From Isoetes taiwanensis (Eukaryota > Streptophyta > Lycopodiopsida > Isoetales > Isoetaceae): DNA of 64,000 nt. The stretch covers positions 2,410,996-2,474,995 of the forward strand of contig JAJEKV010000036.1 in NCBI GenBank assembly GCA_021234155.1. The letters run 5' to 3'. A program made the translations under genes and the position numbers. The notes beneath the pieces are model-generated. The model was not told the origin of the DNA. It made no database searches and saw only the letters and a list, made by a program, of their open reading frames with translations. Below are positions 37,839-48,252 of the stretch, one piece after another. How positions within the stretch are numbered: position 1 is the stretch's first letter; each line of letters begins with the position of its first letter.

Positions 37839-37910
37839 GGACCCCGAGTGCACGAGGAGGGTGTTAGGTTGGGACCTAAGTGGCCTCTGGCGCACCCTTG
37901 GAGGTGTTGG
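37839..37910. repeat. Hairpin repeat, copy 1
   Basis: The most diverged copy of a ~75-nt foldback: outer arms around GAGTGCACGAGG / GCGCACCCTTGGAGG and an inner stem TTAGGT-TGGG-ACCTAA. It lacks a few bases of the left arm present in the other copies. It lies on the 3' side (sense) of the H3-like frame. Confidence 0.75.
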
Positions 37911-38046
37911 TCTATCTACGCCTAATGGATGCCAAGAACGAGTCCAAAGACGTGAATTCCTACTTATTTCCTTCTTAACTGCAAGTTTCTTTGCTTATTT
38001 ACTTCATTTAGGGCAGGTAAGTGGCTGATCAAGGGCCCAGTTGGCT

Positions 38047-38125
38047 GGACCCCTCTAAGAGTGTGCGAGGAGGGTGTTAGGTTCAGACCTAACTGTGCCC
38101 TGGCGCACCCTTAGAGGTGTTGGCC
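38047..38125. repeat. Hairpin repeat, copy 2
   Basis: Outer arms CCCCTCTAAGAGTGTGCG and GGCGCACCCTTAGAGG pair almost fully; the inner stem is GTTAGGT-TCAG-ACCTAAC. It starts about 130 bp beyond the stop of the H3-like frame. Confidence 0.85.
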
Positions 38126-38257
38126 AAAATTTCACATTTGCTACTTAACCACTACTATACTTATTCCAATGCACATTTGAACAACTATATATCCTTTTTA
38201 TTCAAAATTTTCATACATTACATATAAGCCTGTTAGTTATAAAAAGTAGCTTCTGTT

Positions 38258-39431
38258 CTATTTATCTGTCCTCTTGATGTATTTGGCCAGTCTCATGTCC
38301 TTGGGTTGAAGCGTGACTCTTTTTGCATGGAGCGTGCATGCTAGTGAATCCTCGAAGTGTTGCACGACTTCCATCTCTGCTGCTTCTTGTAAAGCGAGTA
38401 ACATATCGTTAGTTACTCGCTTGTTGGGGTCGAAGTCCCATAAAATCTCCCGGACGAATCTCTGGAATGCAGCTCTGGGAATCAGAAATCTGTAACTCCG
38501 TTGGAAGTGGCGGATTTCTCGCAGGGCTCTCGCAAACGGGGAGTCTTGGGATCTCTTCATAGGTTTCTTCGGGGGATCCGGAAGCTCTGGTGGAGGTTTC
38601 AGCTGGAATGTCTCTCATGTTGGCCGCCCTCCTTCGACATACTTAACCCTGTGTGCCTCGTAGTAGGTAGTGTACTCGGCGTGCATCTTCTTGTATACAG
38701 TGTAATCTGCTAGTTCTTTCTTGTATCTCCTCTCGGGCCCTAAGGTGTACGAGTCCCTGACCGTCTTGTTCGCCTTCTTTGCAGCTGCTTTCTCTGCATC
38801 TAGCTTCTTTGCCTCTTGCCATTCTGAAAAACGGCGGGGGTAGTTCAACTTGTGTTTCTGCCGGGTCCTGGGCTGGAATTTGGTCCTCCTCTTGGGGTTC
38901 ATCTGTCTCAGAATGAGGGTTCTACTGCTTCTGCGAGGACTCTCCAGTTCCTAGAAGTACCTCCTCCAAGAAGTCCTGCAAATCACCGGTATCTTCAGAC
39001 GAGGATGGAGGTTGGTCGCCTTCGGTTCGTTCGCCGATGACGACGCCGATCGAGGTCCTCCTCTTCTTAGGCGGGGGCCCGTCGGTCATTACCTTTTTGC
39101 CCTTCCTGTCAGGTTCTTCCCTACTCTTTGTCCTTTGCTCTCGCCATTGGTCTTCTTCGGCCTCTGCAGCTTCTTTTTCTGCTTTCCTTCTTGCCTTCTC
39201 CTCCCTCCTCTTGGCCTTTTCCTCTTTTCTCTTTGCCTTCTCTTCTTTTCTCTTGGCTTTTTCTTCTTTCTTCCGCCTCTTTTCCAAATTCCGGTAGTAC
39301 CTAGGTCACCTCTCCATGTCGGCCTTCAATTTCTCCTCAGCATCTTTGAGTTTCTGTTCGGCAGCGAGGACTTGGGCGCTGGGCTTATCATCTTTGCTTA
39401 CCTTACGAGCGGTCTGTTTCGTTCTAGCCAT
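38258..39431 (-). pseudogene. Histone H3-like protein gene carried by the LTR element
   Basis: The ATG at 39431-39429 starts MARTKQTARK, identical to the first ten residues of histone H3, then diverges (VSKDDKPSAQ). Next come a helical Lys/Glu linker with EEKAKRK repeats (39290-39170), a basic cluster PPPKKRRTS, an acidic stretch, and a second basic part (RYKKELADYTVYKKMHAEY). The last 100 codons (38560-38258) are a histone fold: ALREIRHFQRS (alpha N), PRAAFQRFVREILWDF (alpha 1), LLALQEAAEMEVVQHFED and HAKRVTLQPKDMRLAKYIK (alpha 2-3). Loop 1 has the canonical H3 length; EIRHFQ and FLIPRAAF recall CENH3. Total is about 390 codons against 136 for H3. Lesions: TGA at 39308, TAG at 38924, TGA at 38617 and a frameshift near 38830-38920. 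Alternative: GTAAGC right after ARK could be a splice donor. Confidence 0.85.
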
Positions 39432-39649
39432 TGTTTGACAGCGATCGATTTGGAGCAGGGCGCCAGAAGATCGCCTATCGGGACGAGCTCGAAGGACAAC
39501 GTGAGAAACCCTAAAAATGAGGCCTAAGTCCACTAATTTATAGGGTTTAATTTTTAGGGTTTGGTCCAATTGGTTATTTTGTTGGTTCGCTGACGAATTT
39601 CTCCCCACCTTGAATCAAAGTGGAGTCTTCTTCGACCATTTTCCTTCAA

Positions 39650-39724
39650 ACCCCTCCAAGAGTGCGCGAGAAGGGTGTTAGGTTCGGACCTAACTATGCC
39701 CTGGCGCACCCTTAGAGGTGTTGC
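39650..39724. repeat. Hairpin repeat, copy 3
   Basis: CCCCTCCAAGAGTGCGCG pairs with GGCGCACCCTTAGAGG; the inner stem is GTTAGGT-TCGG-ACCTAAC. It lies in the leader between the PBS and the H3-like start codon. Confidence 0.85.
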
Positions 39725-39862
39725 TCCTTTCTGTTCTAATTTTTTTTCCAATTTACATATATTAACATGCGTTTCCTGCTAATTTCAGCATTTTAAGTAA
39801 GATTCTATCATTTCTTTTACACTCTGAGTAAGTTTTGAGCAATTTCCGAGGTCCTTTTTAGG

Positions 39863-39941
39863 GGACCCCTCCAAGAGTGCGCGGGGAGGGTGTTAGGTCA
39901 TGACCTAACTATGCTCTGGCGCACCCTTAGAGGTGTCGGCC
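39863..39941. repeat. Hairpin repeat, copy 4
   Basis: Same architecture; the inner stem GTTAGGTCATGACCTAAC is a perfect palindrome. It lies about 220 bp from the PBS. Together with copy 3 it forms the 5' pair flanking the H3-like frame. Confidence 0.85.
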
Positions 39942-40164
39942 ATTATTAGGCTTTCCTAGGTGACTTTTCTTCTATCTATTTCATCTTAAATATGTTCTCT
40001 AATTATCCTAACTCTAGATAATTACTACTCTACCTCGGGAAAAAAATTTCCCACTACTCGCGGTTCGTGCTTGGGCTTTTATCTCCAAGACCTAATGTCT
40101 AGATTAGTTAGTTCCTATAGGATTACGGCCGCTTAACTCGATCTTGGTCTGCGCCAAGATCAAA

Positions 40165-40176
40165 GCTCTGATACCA
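40165..40176 (-). promoter_or_regulatory. Primer binding site (initiator tRNA-Met)
   Basis: The minus strand reads TGGTATCAGAGC one base inside the 5' LTR. This 12-mer is the standard plant PBS complementary to the 3' end of initiator methionine tRNA. It establishes the right-hand LTR as the 5' LTR. Confidence 0.95.
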
Positions 40177-40177
40177 T

Positions 40178-41687
40178 TGTGGACGGGCCCGGCTCATATC
40201 ACGATGTCCCGGATCGTATACAAACTGGAGATCATCCCTCAAACCAGCATCTGCGACGTGAGGCCGTCCACCTAACATCGGGGCTCTTGATGGTGGTCAA
40301 GAACTTCGGCGGGGAAGAATGGGCGTGTCATTCATCCCATCTCCCTTGGGATCGATCTAGGCTGCGAAGCGTAAAACACACATGAGCACATGACATCAAT
40401 CAATAATAACATACCCACCTCGAAGGGTGGTCCACCATATCACAATGGTCGCAACAACACATCGGTGCATCAACATAACATGGGGAAATCCTACCCGTGC
40501 TCGCACTGGGGGGAAAGACCGACGGCTTGGGTCTCCGTGATAGCAATGCGCATTTAATTCATGGCAAATGGATTTGGTTGGCATAAGAACATGGTCGCTG
40601 GGTAGTCCACTCCATCCGTCCCTCCCCATGGCATACTTTGCGAGATAGGCTGAAAAGTATTGAGCCCCCATATCAGCCCGGTTCATAGCCAAAGGGGCCA
40701 CTCACCGGGTTGCATCTCCCCAGCCCCGATGAGGCAGGAGGAGATCCCTCTCCTCCGGAAGGTTCATGCTAATCACAGCGCAGCTAGAGAGCCACCGTCA
40801 GATATCACGACTTGAACCCCTAGAAGATGACGATCACCCAAGAGGTGTCGAGCCCATACCCCGCCCTCACGCAGTGCAGGGTATTAGGGCCTAGCCCACA
40901 ATGTTCCCCGCCGCCGCTACACACCAGAGGGATCAACTGTGATCAGACAAGCCCTCCCTTGTCAGTTGGGAATTAATGGGCTAAAACTATGATCATACAA
41001 CTACTTGGGCTCTGGGTCTCTACCCCCCTTCCCAATACACAAGAGTGACGCATAGAACGTCAAAACATCATCACAACAGAACTAAAAATAATAGAATACA
41101 TCTATTCTAATCTACCTAATCATACATGGTTAGGTTCCTTTGTTAGTGTCTATTATTCTTAGGCTGTAGGGGTCGCCTATAGCTAAGAATGAATACGAAT
41201 CCTATAGAGTGAGAGCTGGAAACTCGGATCTAACTATCGGGTCAACCACTAACCCGCTTCTTGGCTGGCTCCCACTCCTCTGAAGGCGTCCATGCTGCTG
41301 GATCTCGAGACTGCTGGTCTTGGATCGAGCTGCAACCTAGCAATTCCGGTTCCTCTGCTACTGTTCAGGCGAAAGGGCGTCCAATGCTGCTCCAATCCGA
41401 CCTATAGGGGCTGGAAACCGAAAGGGTTTCCCTTTTAGGGTTTATGTCCCTTTATCCCCACGAATTTAGGGCTGGTCCCTTTTGGGCAATGGCCCATTGC
41501 CACATGGCAAAAGGATATTATATTCACATGTGGCCTTAACATGTGCAATATAATGGTTCACATGGTCATATCCCTAGGGTACTACCCCTTTATGGTCGCT
41601 GTGTATATGTCGTCTGAGTCGACATGTACTAGTGACGTGTCAGTATAATATACGTATTCATACCGTATATTATTCTGGAACGTCACA
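40178..41687 (-). repeat. 5' LTR of the LTR element
   Basis: About 1.51 kb, colinear with the left LTR. It retains the uninterrupted ACTA site at 41581-41584 that is filled by the DNA transposon in the other LTR. The right edge is ..GGAACGTCACA followed by GGGCT. Confidence 0.95.
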
Positions 41688-41692
41688 GGGCT

Positions 41693-41900
41693 TAAACCAT
41701 GCTTGTGAAAGTGCGTGTACCTCTTCTTCCTTTGCACATATGTCAATTTCTCTCAAGAATATCGACCAACGGTTCTAGCAACAATGGGTTAACCATGATT
41801 TTCTGGTAGTTAGCAGCGCAATGTGAATCTCTCGTCTTATGCATTGGAACCACTCGGCTGATGATCCATTGTGAGAGCAAGATCTTAGATGTACTTGAGA
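41693..41900 (-). pseudogene. LINE reverse transcriptase, N-terminal side of split copy
   Basis: The minus strand encodes RVVPMHKTRDSHCAANYQKI and then LVDILE, an early reverse transcriptase block (cf. PLHKKGD..NYR.I). It ends in AWFK at the junction and continues at 16305 with PRHSTIDHIF. It is one LINE cut by the LTR element. Confidence 0.75.
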
Positions 41901-43999
41901 TTTAACATGCCTTCGAGTTTACACCCTTACCATATGAAAAGGACGGGAAAACTTTTAACTCCAACTTTATGTATAATGATAACTCAAGCAACCAACACAT
42001 AAAATAAGGACTCATCACATGCATGAGTTCACCCACTTATGCAAACGAGGACACGGGCTCATAAAACACTTGAAGTATCTATCTATCAAGCTCTCTGTCA
42101 TCACACCTCCAGAAATAATAGGCATAACTATATGTCATCTTCAATAACCGCAAGTGCTCGTGGCACTTCCTTTGTTACAGATTTTCACTCATGAACCATC
42201 CTTTCTGCTCCCATACTATCATCCTTCCCTTCAACCTTTTTACCCGCCCCATTATAATTGGTGATCAAACTCTTTACCCCATTCAATCCCAGTACTCATT
42301 TCCAATCAACAGTCTTCATATTTAAAACCATCAACAAATTCACTTCAACAATAGTAGATTATAATAATATGCCCTTTACTAGCTGTTGAAGGTGTTCCTG
42401 GCAAACCTTCAACCTCAGTTGTTTAGAACCTCTAGGTTGCTTAAGGCAACCACCCTGTGTGAAAATATTCCGAGCAGAGAGCTCGAAGAATAATTCTCAA
42501 CCACTTTCCCTAAAGAGAAAAATGTCTGTCGCAACAAAAGATGCCAAATGCAAACAAGAAAGGATTTGCTTATGATTTTTGATGCCTTAGCCACCCAAGT
42601 TCTTGAGGAATGTTGAGCAGAAAGTCAGACAGATTTTGATCAGTTCAAATCCCTCAAAAATGCACTCCTGACCAGGTCAAAATTTGGTCAATATCCCTGA
42701 AAGAAAGTGAAATTTTCTCATTCCGAAAAGGTAGCTCCTTTTTGGGATCTGATGCTTAGAACTCTTCTTAGAATTTCTGCACACAGTGGTCAAGTGCTCC
42801 TTTTGCAAAGATGTATGCAAATTTCCCAGGAAATCTAAGTTTAGATCTGACAGACTGTTACAGAGTAAGAGCAGCAGGACAGTCTTGGCTTGATGGAACC
42901 TCAAGTATTCTTTTTTGTCTTTTGAAATGAATACCAATGCTAACTATGTTCATGCAAATGAGGGAATGCAAATTACCCTATGAGAAATGCCAATATGCAC
43001 TAGAATGAGCAGATTTTTGGCCTAATCATGCAACTTGAGCTGTATAATGTGTAGATAGCTTGATCACCACCTATCTATTCTGAATATGCTTAGATGCAAT
43101 TAACCTCTGCAATACTTTTTGGTGCCTGAATGCAAAGATCAACTCTTAGATATTCCATGATGCAAAATGTTTTGTCAAAGAGATCATTCACAAATATTTT
43201 CCCAAGGATCAGATTTTATTCACTAAAGAATCATACAACAAGCAATGATGATCCCAAGCTCTATGTCTTGGGCACATGATCAAATACGGTATACAGTCAG
43301 GTAATTCACAGAAATTATCAATAATTCGTGCATAATCCGACATGTGGAAGGCCAATCCAAGCTCAAACCCTCAAAAGCAGACTTTCTTCAAAGATCTTGA
43401 TCAGTTTTTCGCCGCGAAGCCCTCGAAAGAATCTCTGAGCATCTTTCCCCCTTTCGAAATCCTCTGTTCTGGCCCATTCTTGGCAAATCCAGACCGGATC
43501 TTTGCTTTTTAGTTCAATTGATGGGTTCTTGGTACAATGTTAGGCAAATCCAAAGCGTTTGGGTCATGATTACACGGTTAATTCAGGTGGATTTTGCCAG
43601 ATCTTGGCGTAGCAGGGAATTAGGGTTCTTAAAATGTAGGCACGATATATCCCACAGGCAAAGTTCAAAAAGAAAGGTCAAGATATATAAGGAATGCCAC
43701 ATGTGATATTATTAATTCTGACGTGTTATTCCCACGTGGGACTTGGTACCTCCACCGCCCCACACGCCCGGGTGTACCACGTGGCGGGGGGTGATTGGAC
43801 GGGGAAATCTAGGCTTTGGGGGGGTAGATATGAAATTTTTTTGCAACAAGTAATCTAGCACATTTCCCAAGAAATCCCATATGAAGGCCTAAATGAACAC
43901 ATTTTTGATTTTTTTTTTTTTTTGCAAAAAGAATCTTTTTTTATGCTCTCCATGATAGTGGAATTTTTTTTGCAAAACTAACTTTTCATTTTTTGGCTT
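41901..43999. other. No gene seen
   Basis: Only short unrecognised frames. 43735-43800 has two G-box-like CCACGTGG cores in a GC-rich inverted arrangement; no gene starts nearby that I can support. Confidence 0.4.
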
Positions 44000-44350
44000 A
44001 AAGAGGTTATGGAAATAATGAGGTGGCAAGTAGGCAAAATGAGTTGGCAAGATGAAGATGACATGGCAAAAAGAGGTGATGAGGTGTCAAACAACTTGGC
44101 AAGGAACATTTTTTCTAGTCAAAACATGTGATGAGGTGGAGGAGATGGGTGTGACACATGGATGATGATGTGGAAGTGTTGGTGATGATGTGGCAAGATA
44201 ACATGTCACCCTAATGATCTTAAACAATTTATTTTGAAGAATCTTTGAAAAGAATGGAATTTTCAATGGGGTGACACGTGTGTGATGTGACATGGCAATG
44301 AAGATGATGTGTATGATGACTTGGCCATTTTTAAGTGATGACATGGGTCA
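44000..44350 (+). repeat. Low-complexity region of degenerate GATGATGTGGCAA repeats
   Basis: Many imperfect copies of a 12-16 bp motif of the type GATGAYRTGGCAA, for example GATGATGTGGCAAG, GAAGATGACATGGCAA and TGATGACATGGG. It is degenerate tandem sequence without coding signal. Confidence 0.6.
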
Positions 44351-45349
44351 ATTCAATGCTAATGCATATTAATTGCATTCTTTAGGCAAATCTTTGACTT
44401 TTGTTGGTTCCCTTAGGAATTTGGCACTTTCTCTCATCATTTGACGTCTAGAGAGAGAATTTGACCCTAGACCATGGGTATGGCCAAATCAAGTAGAAAT
44501 TTTGTTTTTTACAAGATGGTGATGATATGGTGGGTGTGTGTAGTGTGAATGACATATGAAAGAGAAGTTTTGACTAGAAAAAATCTCCTAGGCCAATTTG
44601 CTTTAGGAAATGAAAGCTAGGCATGGAACTTGAGGTCACATGGGCATGTTTTCATGGCAAAGGATATGGAAGGCTTGAGATGGAGATCATAGGACATAGT
44701 TATGCCAAGAACTCAAATGGAAACATCGCATACCAAGAACACTTCAAGGGGTCTTCAAATCTTCAAAGTTGTCTTGCTTGAATCACCTTCCTTAGCATGC
44801 TTGTGTGATCTTTCATGAATGTCCTCACCTTGGCCTTCAGGTCTCCACTTCATAATGTGCAAAGATGTCATATGAATTGTGCTTGTGTCCTGTTTAAATC
44901 CAAGTGTAAGCATGAGTAAATCACATTGTGTCTTGCTTTTGTATGCCGCCATAACATGGCAGCATTAGCACAAAACTCTAATCAAATGACAAATGACACA
45001 TGTTACCAAGAACCTACACGTTGACAATAACAGAGAGTTCTTCCCATGTACATGGGTTATATTACCAAAAATATGACATACAGAATTATATTATTCCAAA
45101 TTCAAACTGCATATCAGTCTCAGATAACAAACAATTATAAATTAGATGCAACAATCCAAAGGAAAGAGCAATAACCAGACTACGAGCTACAATTAAATGT
45201 CATCTACCACAGATAAAACACATGGTAGCATAGAGGGAAATGACTCCCATGAGATCGCATTGCACCTGATGTCCTTATGCCAGAGGGAAATGGGAAAATA
45301 CCATAGCAGCCTTTTTAGGCTGATACATATGTCTTTCTCTTTATGAATA

Positions 45350-45377
45350 CTAGTTAGGGTGCCCAGCGTTGCTGGGC
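45350..45377 (-). mobile_element. Second Helitron 3' terminus
   Basis: The plus strand reads CTAG at 45350-45353, then seven bases and GCCCAGCGTTGCTGGGC (45361-45377). Reverse-complemented, this is a perfect hairpin followed by ...AACTAG, with host T next, the same layout and a similar hairpin as at 12043. The element should extend to the right; its 5' end and any genes are not identified. Confidence 0.65.
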
Positions 45378-45879
45378 ATAGGTTGGTCGCATGTTAATGA
45401 TACAATTTGTTACTGATACAGGCAATATATCACAAAGGCATTGCAATGATCATGTTAGGAGGTTATTACATGTAGGTTAACTGCATTGTTAAGCATTCAA
45501 GATCTTAGCATATTGAAGTGCTCAATGTCTTGTTTTTATAGCTATGATTGTTAATGCGTACAATCGCCTAGATGCAAACAATACATTTACATCAACTTGA
45601 TAAGTAATCCTTTTGTTAATTCCGATTTTTTCTTCAGCTCTACAGAGAAACACATATAATCTATGTGTAACATAAATGATGCAAAATTTAAACGTACTTT
45701 AGCTATCCAATCTGTATTTCTAGAGCCAGGTTATTCTTCTCATCTGAACCATAACTGAGAAAAATTAAAGGGCACATTAAATAGCATTTTCCTTCTCGTT
45801 GTGCACATTTTATATGCGCACTCTTTTTAGACAAATTAATTACATAATTTTCAAGCTAAGAATTATCTATATGTCATCT

Positions 45880-46000
45880 TGTTCTGAGTCGATTTCATCC
45901 TCAAGTTGCCATCTTGTTTTGAGTCTATTTCGTCCTCAAGTTGTATTTCTGGAGCATTCGGAGTCTATTTCGCCCTCAAGTTGTATTTCTAGAGTGAAGG
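45880..46000 (+). repeat. Short tandem repeat, unit about 40 bp
   Basis: Three imperfect copies of GAGTC.ATTTCRYCCTCAAGTTG, linked by GTATTTCT.GAG. No coding signal. Confidence 0.6.
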
Positions 46001-46596
46001 CATCAGAATGGCTTTTAAAGTTGTGAAATCCATTCTTAGGATCTTAGTGCCTCCTTTGATTAAACAACTCGTAGCCACCATGTCATTCTTTCCTCTCAGA
46101 CCATGAGCAAGAAATTCCATCTGTATCATACATCAAGCATTCCCCCAAATCCAGAGCGAAAGAACTGGCCATCTTTTCCTTTTGTAATACAAAATTATGA
46201 AGGCAAAAGCCTGGGAAAAATGTAAAAGCAAAGGTGCCTTACAATACGTCATTGTTGTAGGATGTAGAAGATAGGATGGAACTTATATGAATCCTTCTCC
46301 TTATATATTCTATTCTATTCCTAAAATCCAAATTTGCTATAGCATGCAAATTCTCTCATGGTTATGGAAAAAACTTATGCAAAATTATAGTCTCTTTTAG
46401 GAGAATATATCCAGCCATAGTAAGAGATGGCTGCATAAAAATATCAAGCCATATCTACCCTAGATGTAGAAAATGTAGTATTTAGATGTGAATTTCAGGC
46501 CCAAATTTGAAATCCAAATGAAGTTGTGTTGCGCCAAGACTTACATTTTTAGGGTTAATAAAGTTACATTTAGAGACAAATGTGGGACTGCCAGTA

Positions 46597-48247
46597 TGTG
46601 ACGCTCCCTGCTAAATATACGGCGCCCGGCCGTACACTCGGCAGGAAATCCCCCATCCGGTCCATCAACCGCATGGGCCCTCCGTCTAACCCGCACTCTG
46701 AGAGAATCCTAGTGCGGGCAGGGGACACGAAGGTGTCTTGCGCGCCCTTCCCCTATGGGCTCCTATCACAGCGGAAGCATAAACAACGTCAGAACTAGCA
46801 ATAACAATACAACATACTACCTCGAAGGGTAGTCCATCACATATCCATAAGAGCAAAGAAGATAATCAAAAACCATAAAACATAAGAGCTCCTACCCATG
46901 GCTCACGACTCATAAGGAGGATGACCGACCGGCTAGGCCTCAAGATAGAGCGGGCCATCGAAATCATAACAATGGCGGGGGTCATAAGACAATGGCTAGG
47001 GTTGACCACTCCATCCGCCCCTCCTCATTGCATACTTTGCAGATGGGCTCAATCGGCTCTCGACATGACTCTAGCCTTCCTGATCACGCAATCCCATGGC
47101 ATCACCCATCTGGGACTACTCGGTGTTGCATCTCCCCCCTGGGTCCGTCGAGAGGCAGGAAGGGTTGCATCTCCCCTTCCTGGTCTAGAGGTTCCACTTC
47201 CGGGCGGCTAGAGAATCGTGGGCGACACACGATTCATACCAATGAACCCCCAAACAAGAGCCAAGCCGACACTTGCAACTCTTGAGAGGTGCAGACACCA
47301 TAAGCCCTAGGAGGTGTCGGACCCATGCTCGCCCACCTACTAAGTGACCAGGCCATAAGCCTAGCTCACTATGGGATCCCCGTAGCCCCCACTCGGCGGG
47401 GGATCCTCCCTCAGCATTGCCTCTAGCCCCGTTGTGTAGTCTTTGAGTCACATCATAGCCTCCATAGCCCCTAAGTGGGTTCCTATGCACAGTGGCAACT
47501 AATAGGAACTAAGGGATCTAATCTAGGAGCATACTACATATGGCTCTAGGTCTCTACCCCTTCCCAATACAAGAGGAGCAAACATGATCAACCATCGTCA
47601 CATAATCATCACATCATGAGAATAATCATAAGAACATCTTAACCTAATCATACAAATCTAACTTTACGCTTAGGGTTCCTTGATTAGGGTTCAAGATGAT
47701 GCATGAGGGTTCTAGGATGGCTCTACCCTAGATACAAGATACTAACTCATCTAGAATGTTAATTCCGGATGAACTACTATGACTACTACTCTACATACAC
47801 GCTCTGGAGCACTCCTCCCAATCTGGCGTCTCCATGGTCTTGAAGTGTTCGGGTAGCTCCCCACTCCTGGCGATGCGCTCACGCTCGGGTCTGGCAGCTA
47901 GGCTATGCCACGTTAGGACGGTTCTCAAACCGGAGTTTATTTGAAAGTTCCCAGGTTCCCGTGGAGCGAGAAAAGAGGCCTAGGGTTAGGGTTTAGGCCT
48001 TTATAGGTTAGGGTTCACATGTTATGCCATGTGGCTCCAATAGGGTAAGACCGTGTGGCGGGTGCCCAATAGGTTAAGGCCACGTGGAAAATGGTCTTAA
48101 CCTAAGGTTTGGCTAAGTTATATGAATAACTTAGTCATGCCCCCTAGTGCCACAATCTATGGTATACAAGGCTATGAAGATAGACTTGTATAGTGACGGG
48201 TCCAGGAATATACGTATTTATAGCGTATATTCCCCTGGAACGTCACA
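46597..48247 (-). mobile_element. Solo LTR of a related retrotransposon family
   Basis: It starts TGTGACGCTCC, ends CGTCACA and is flanked by CAGTA on both sides (46592-46596, 48248-48252). It shares the CCTCGAAGGGTRGTCC block, the GCGGAAGC.TAAACA block and the terminal AT-rich palindrome with the LTRs at 16.3 and 40.2 kb, in the same orientation. It differs strongly elsewhere, so it is the same superfamily but another subfamily. No internal region is present, as after LTR-LTR recombination. Confidence 0.88.
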
Positions 48248-48252
48248 CAGTA

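Larger units (their letters stand above)
16306..41687 (-). mobile_element. Ty3/gypsy-type LTR retrotransposon carrying an H3-like gene
   Basis: Both ends are LTRs starting TGTG(G)ACGG and ending CGTCACA (plus-strand reading), flanked by the 5-bp duplication GGGCT at 16301-16305 and 41688-41692. The minus strand is the sense strand: a primer binding site complementary to initiator tRNA-Met abuts the right LTR, and a polypurine tract abuts the inner edge of the left LTR. Sense order: 5' LTR, PBS, hairpins, H3-like frame, hairpins, unidentified charged coding relics, gag, protease, reverse transcriptase, RNase H, integrase with chromodomain remnant, PPT, 3' LTR. The total is 25.4 kb. It includes a 6.86-kb DNA transposon in the 3' LTR and pieces of another gypsy element at 30.7-36.1 kb. 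All frames are broken, so the copy is dead and not young. Confidence 0.9.

Noticed and set aside
38258-38560. Plain processed pseudogene of a host histone H3
   Set aside because: A retrocopy would keep the canonical tail, be about 136 codons and not carry a linker of over 200 codons. The fold also differs from canonical H3 at many sites.
39012-39527. A 171-codon plus-strand frame and an overlapping 86-codon frame
   Set aside because: They are antisense to the H3-like gene. The Phe/Leu/Ser-rich translation is the complement of its Lys/Glu codons.
43735-43800. G-box pair as a promoter
   Set aside because: No gene that I can support starts within reach on either strand.
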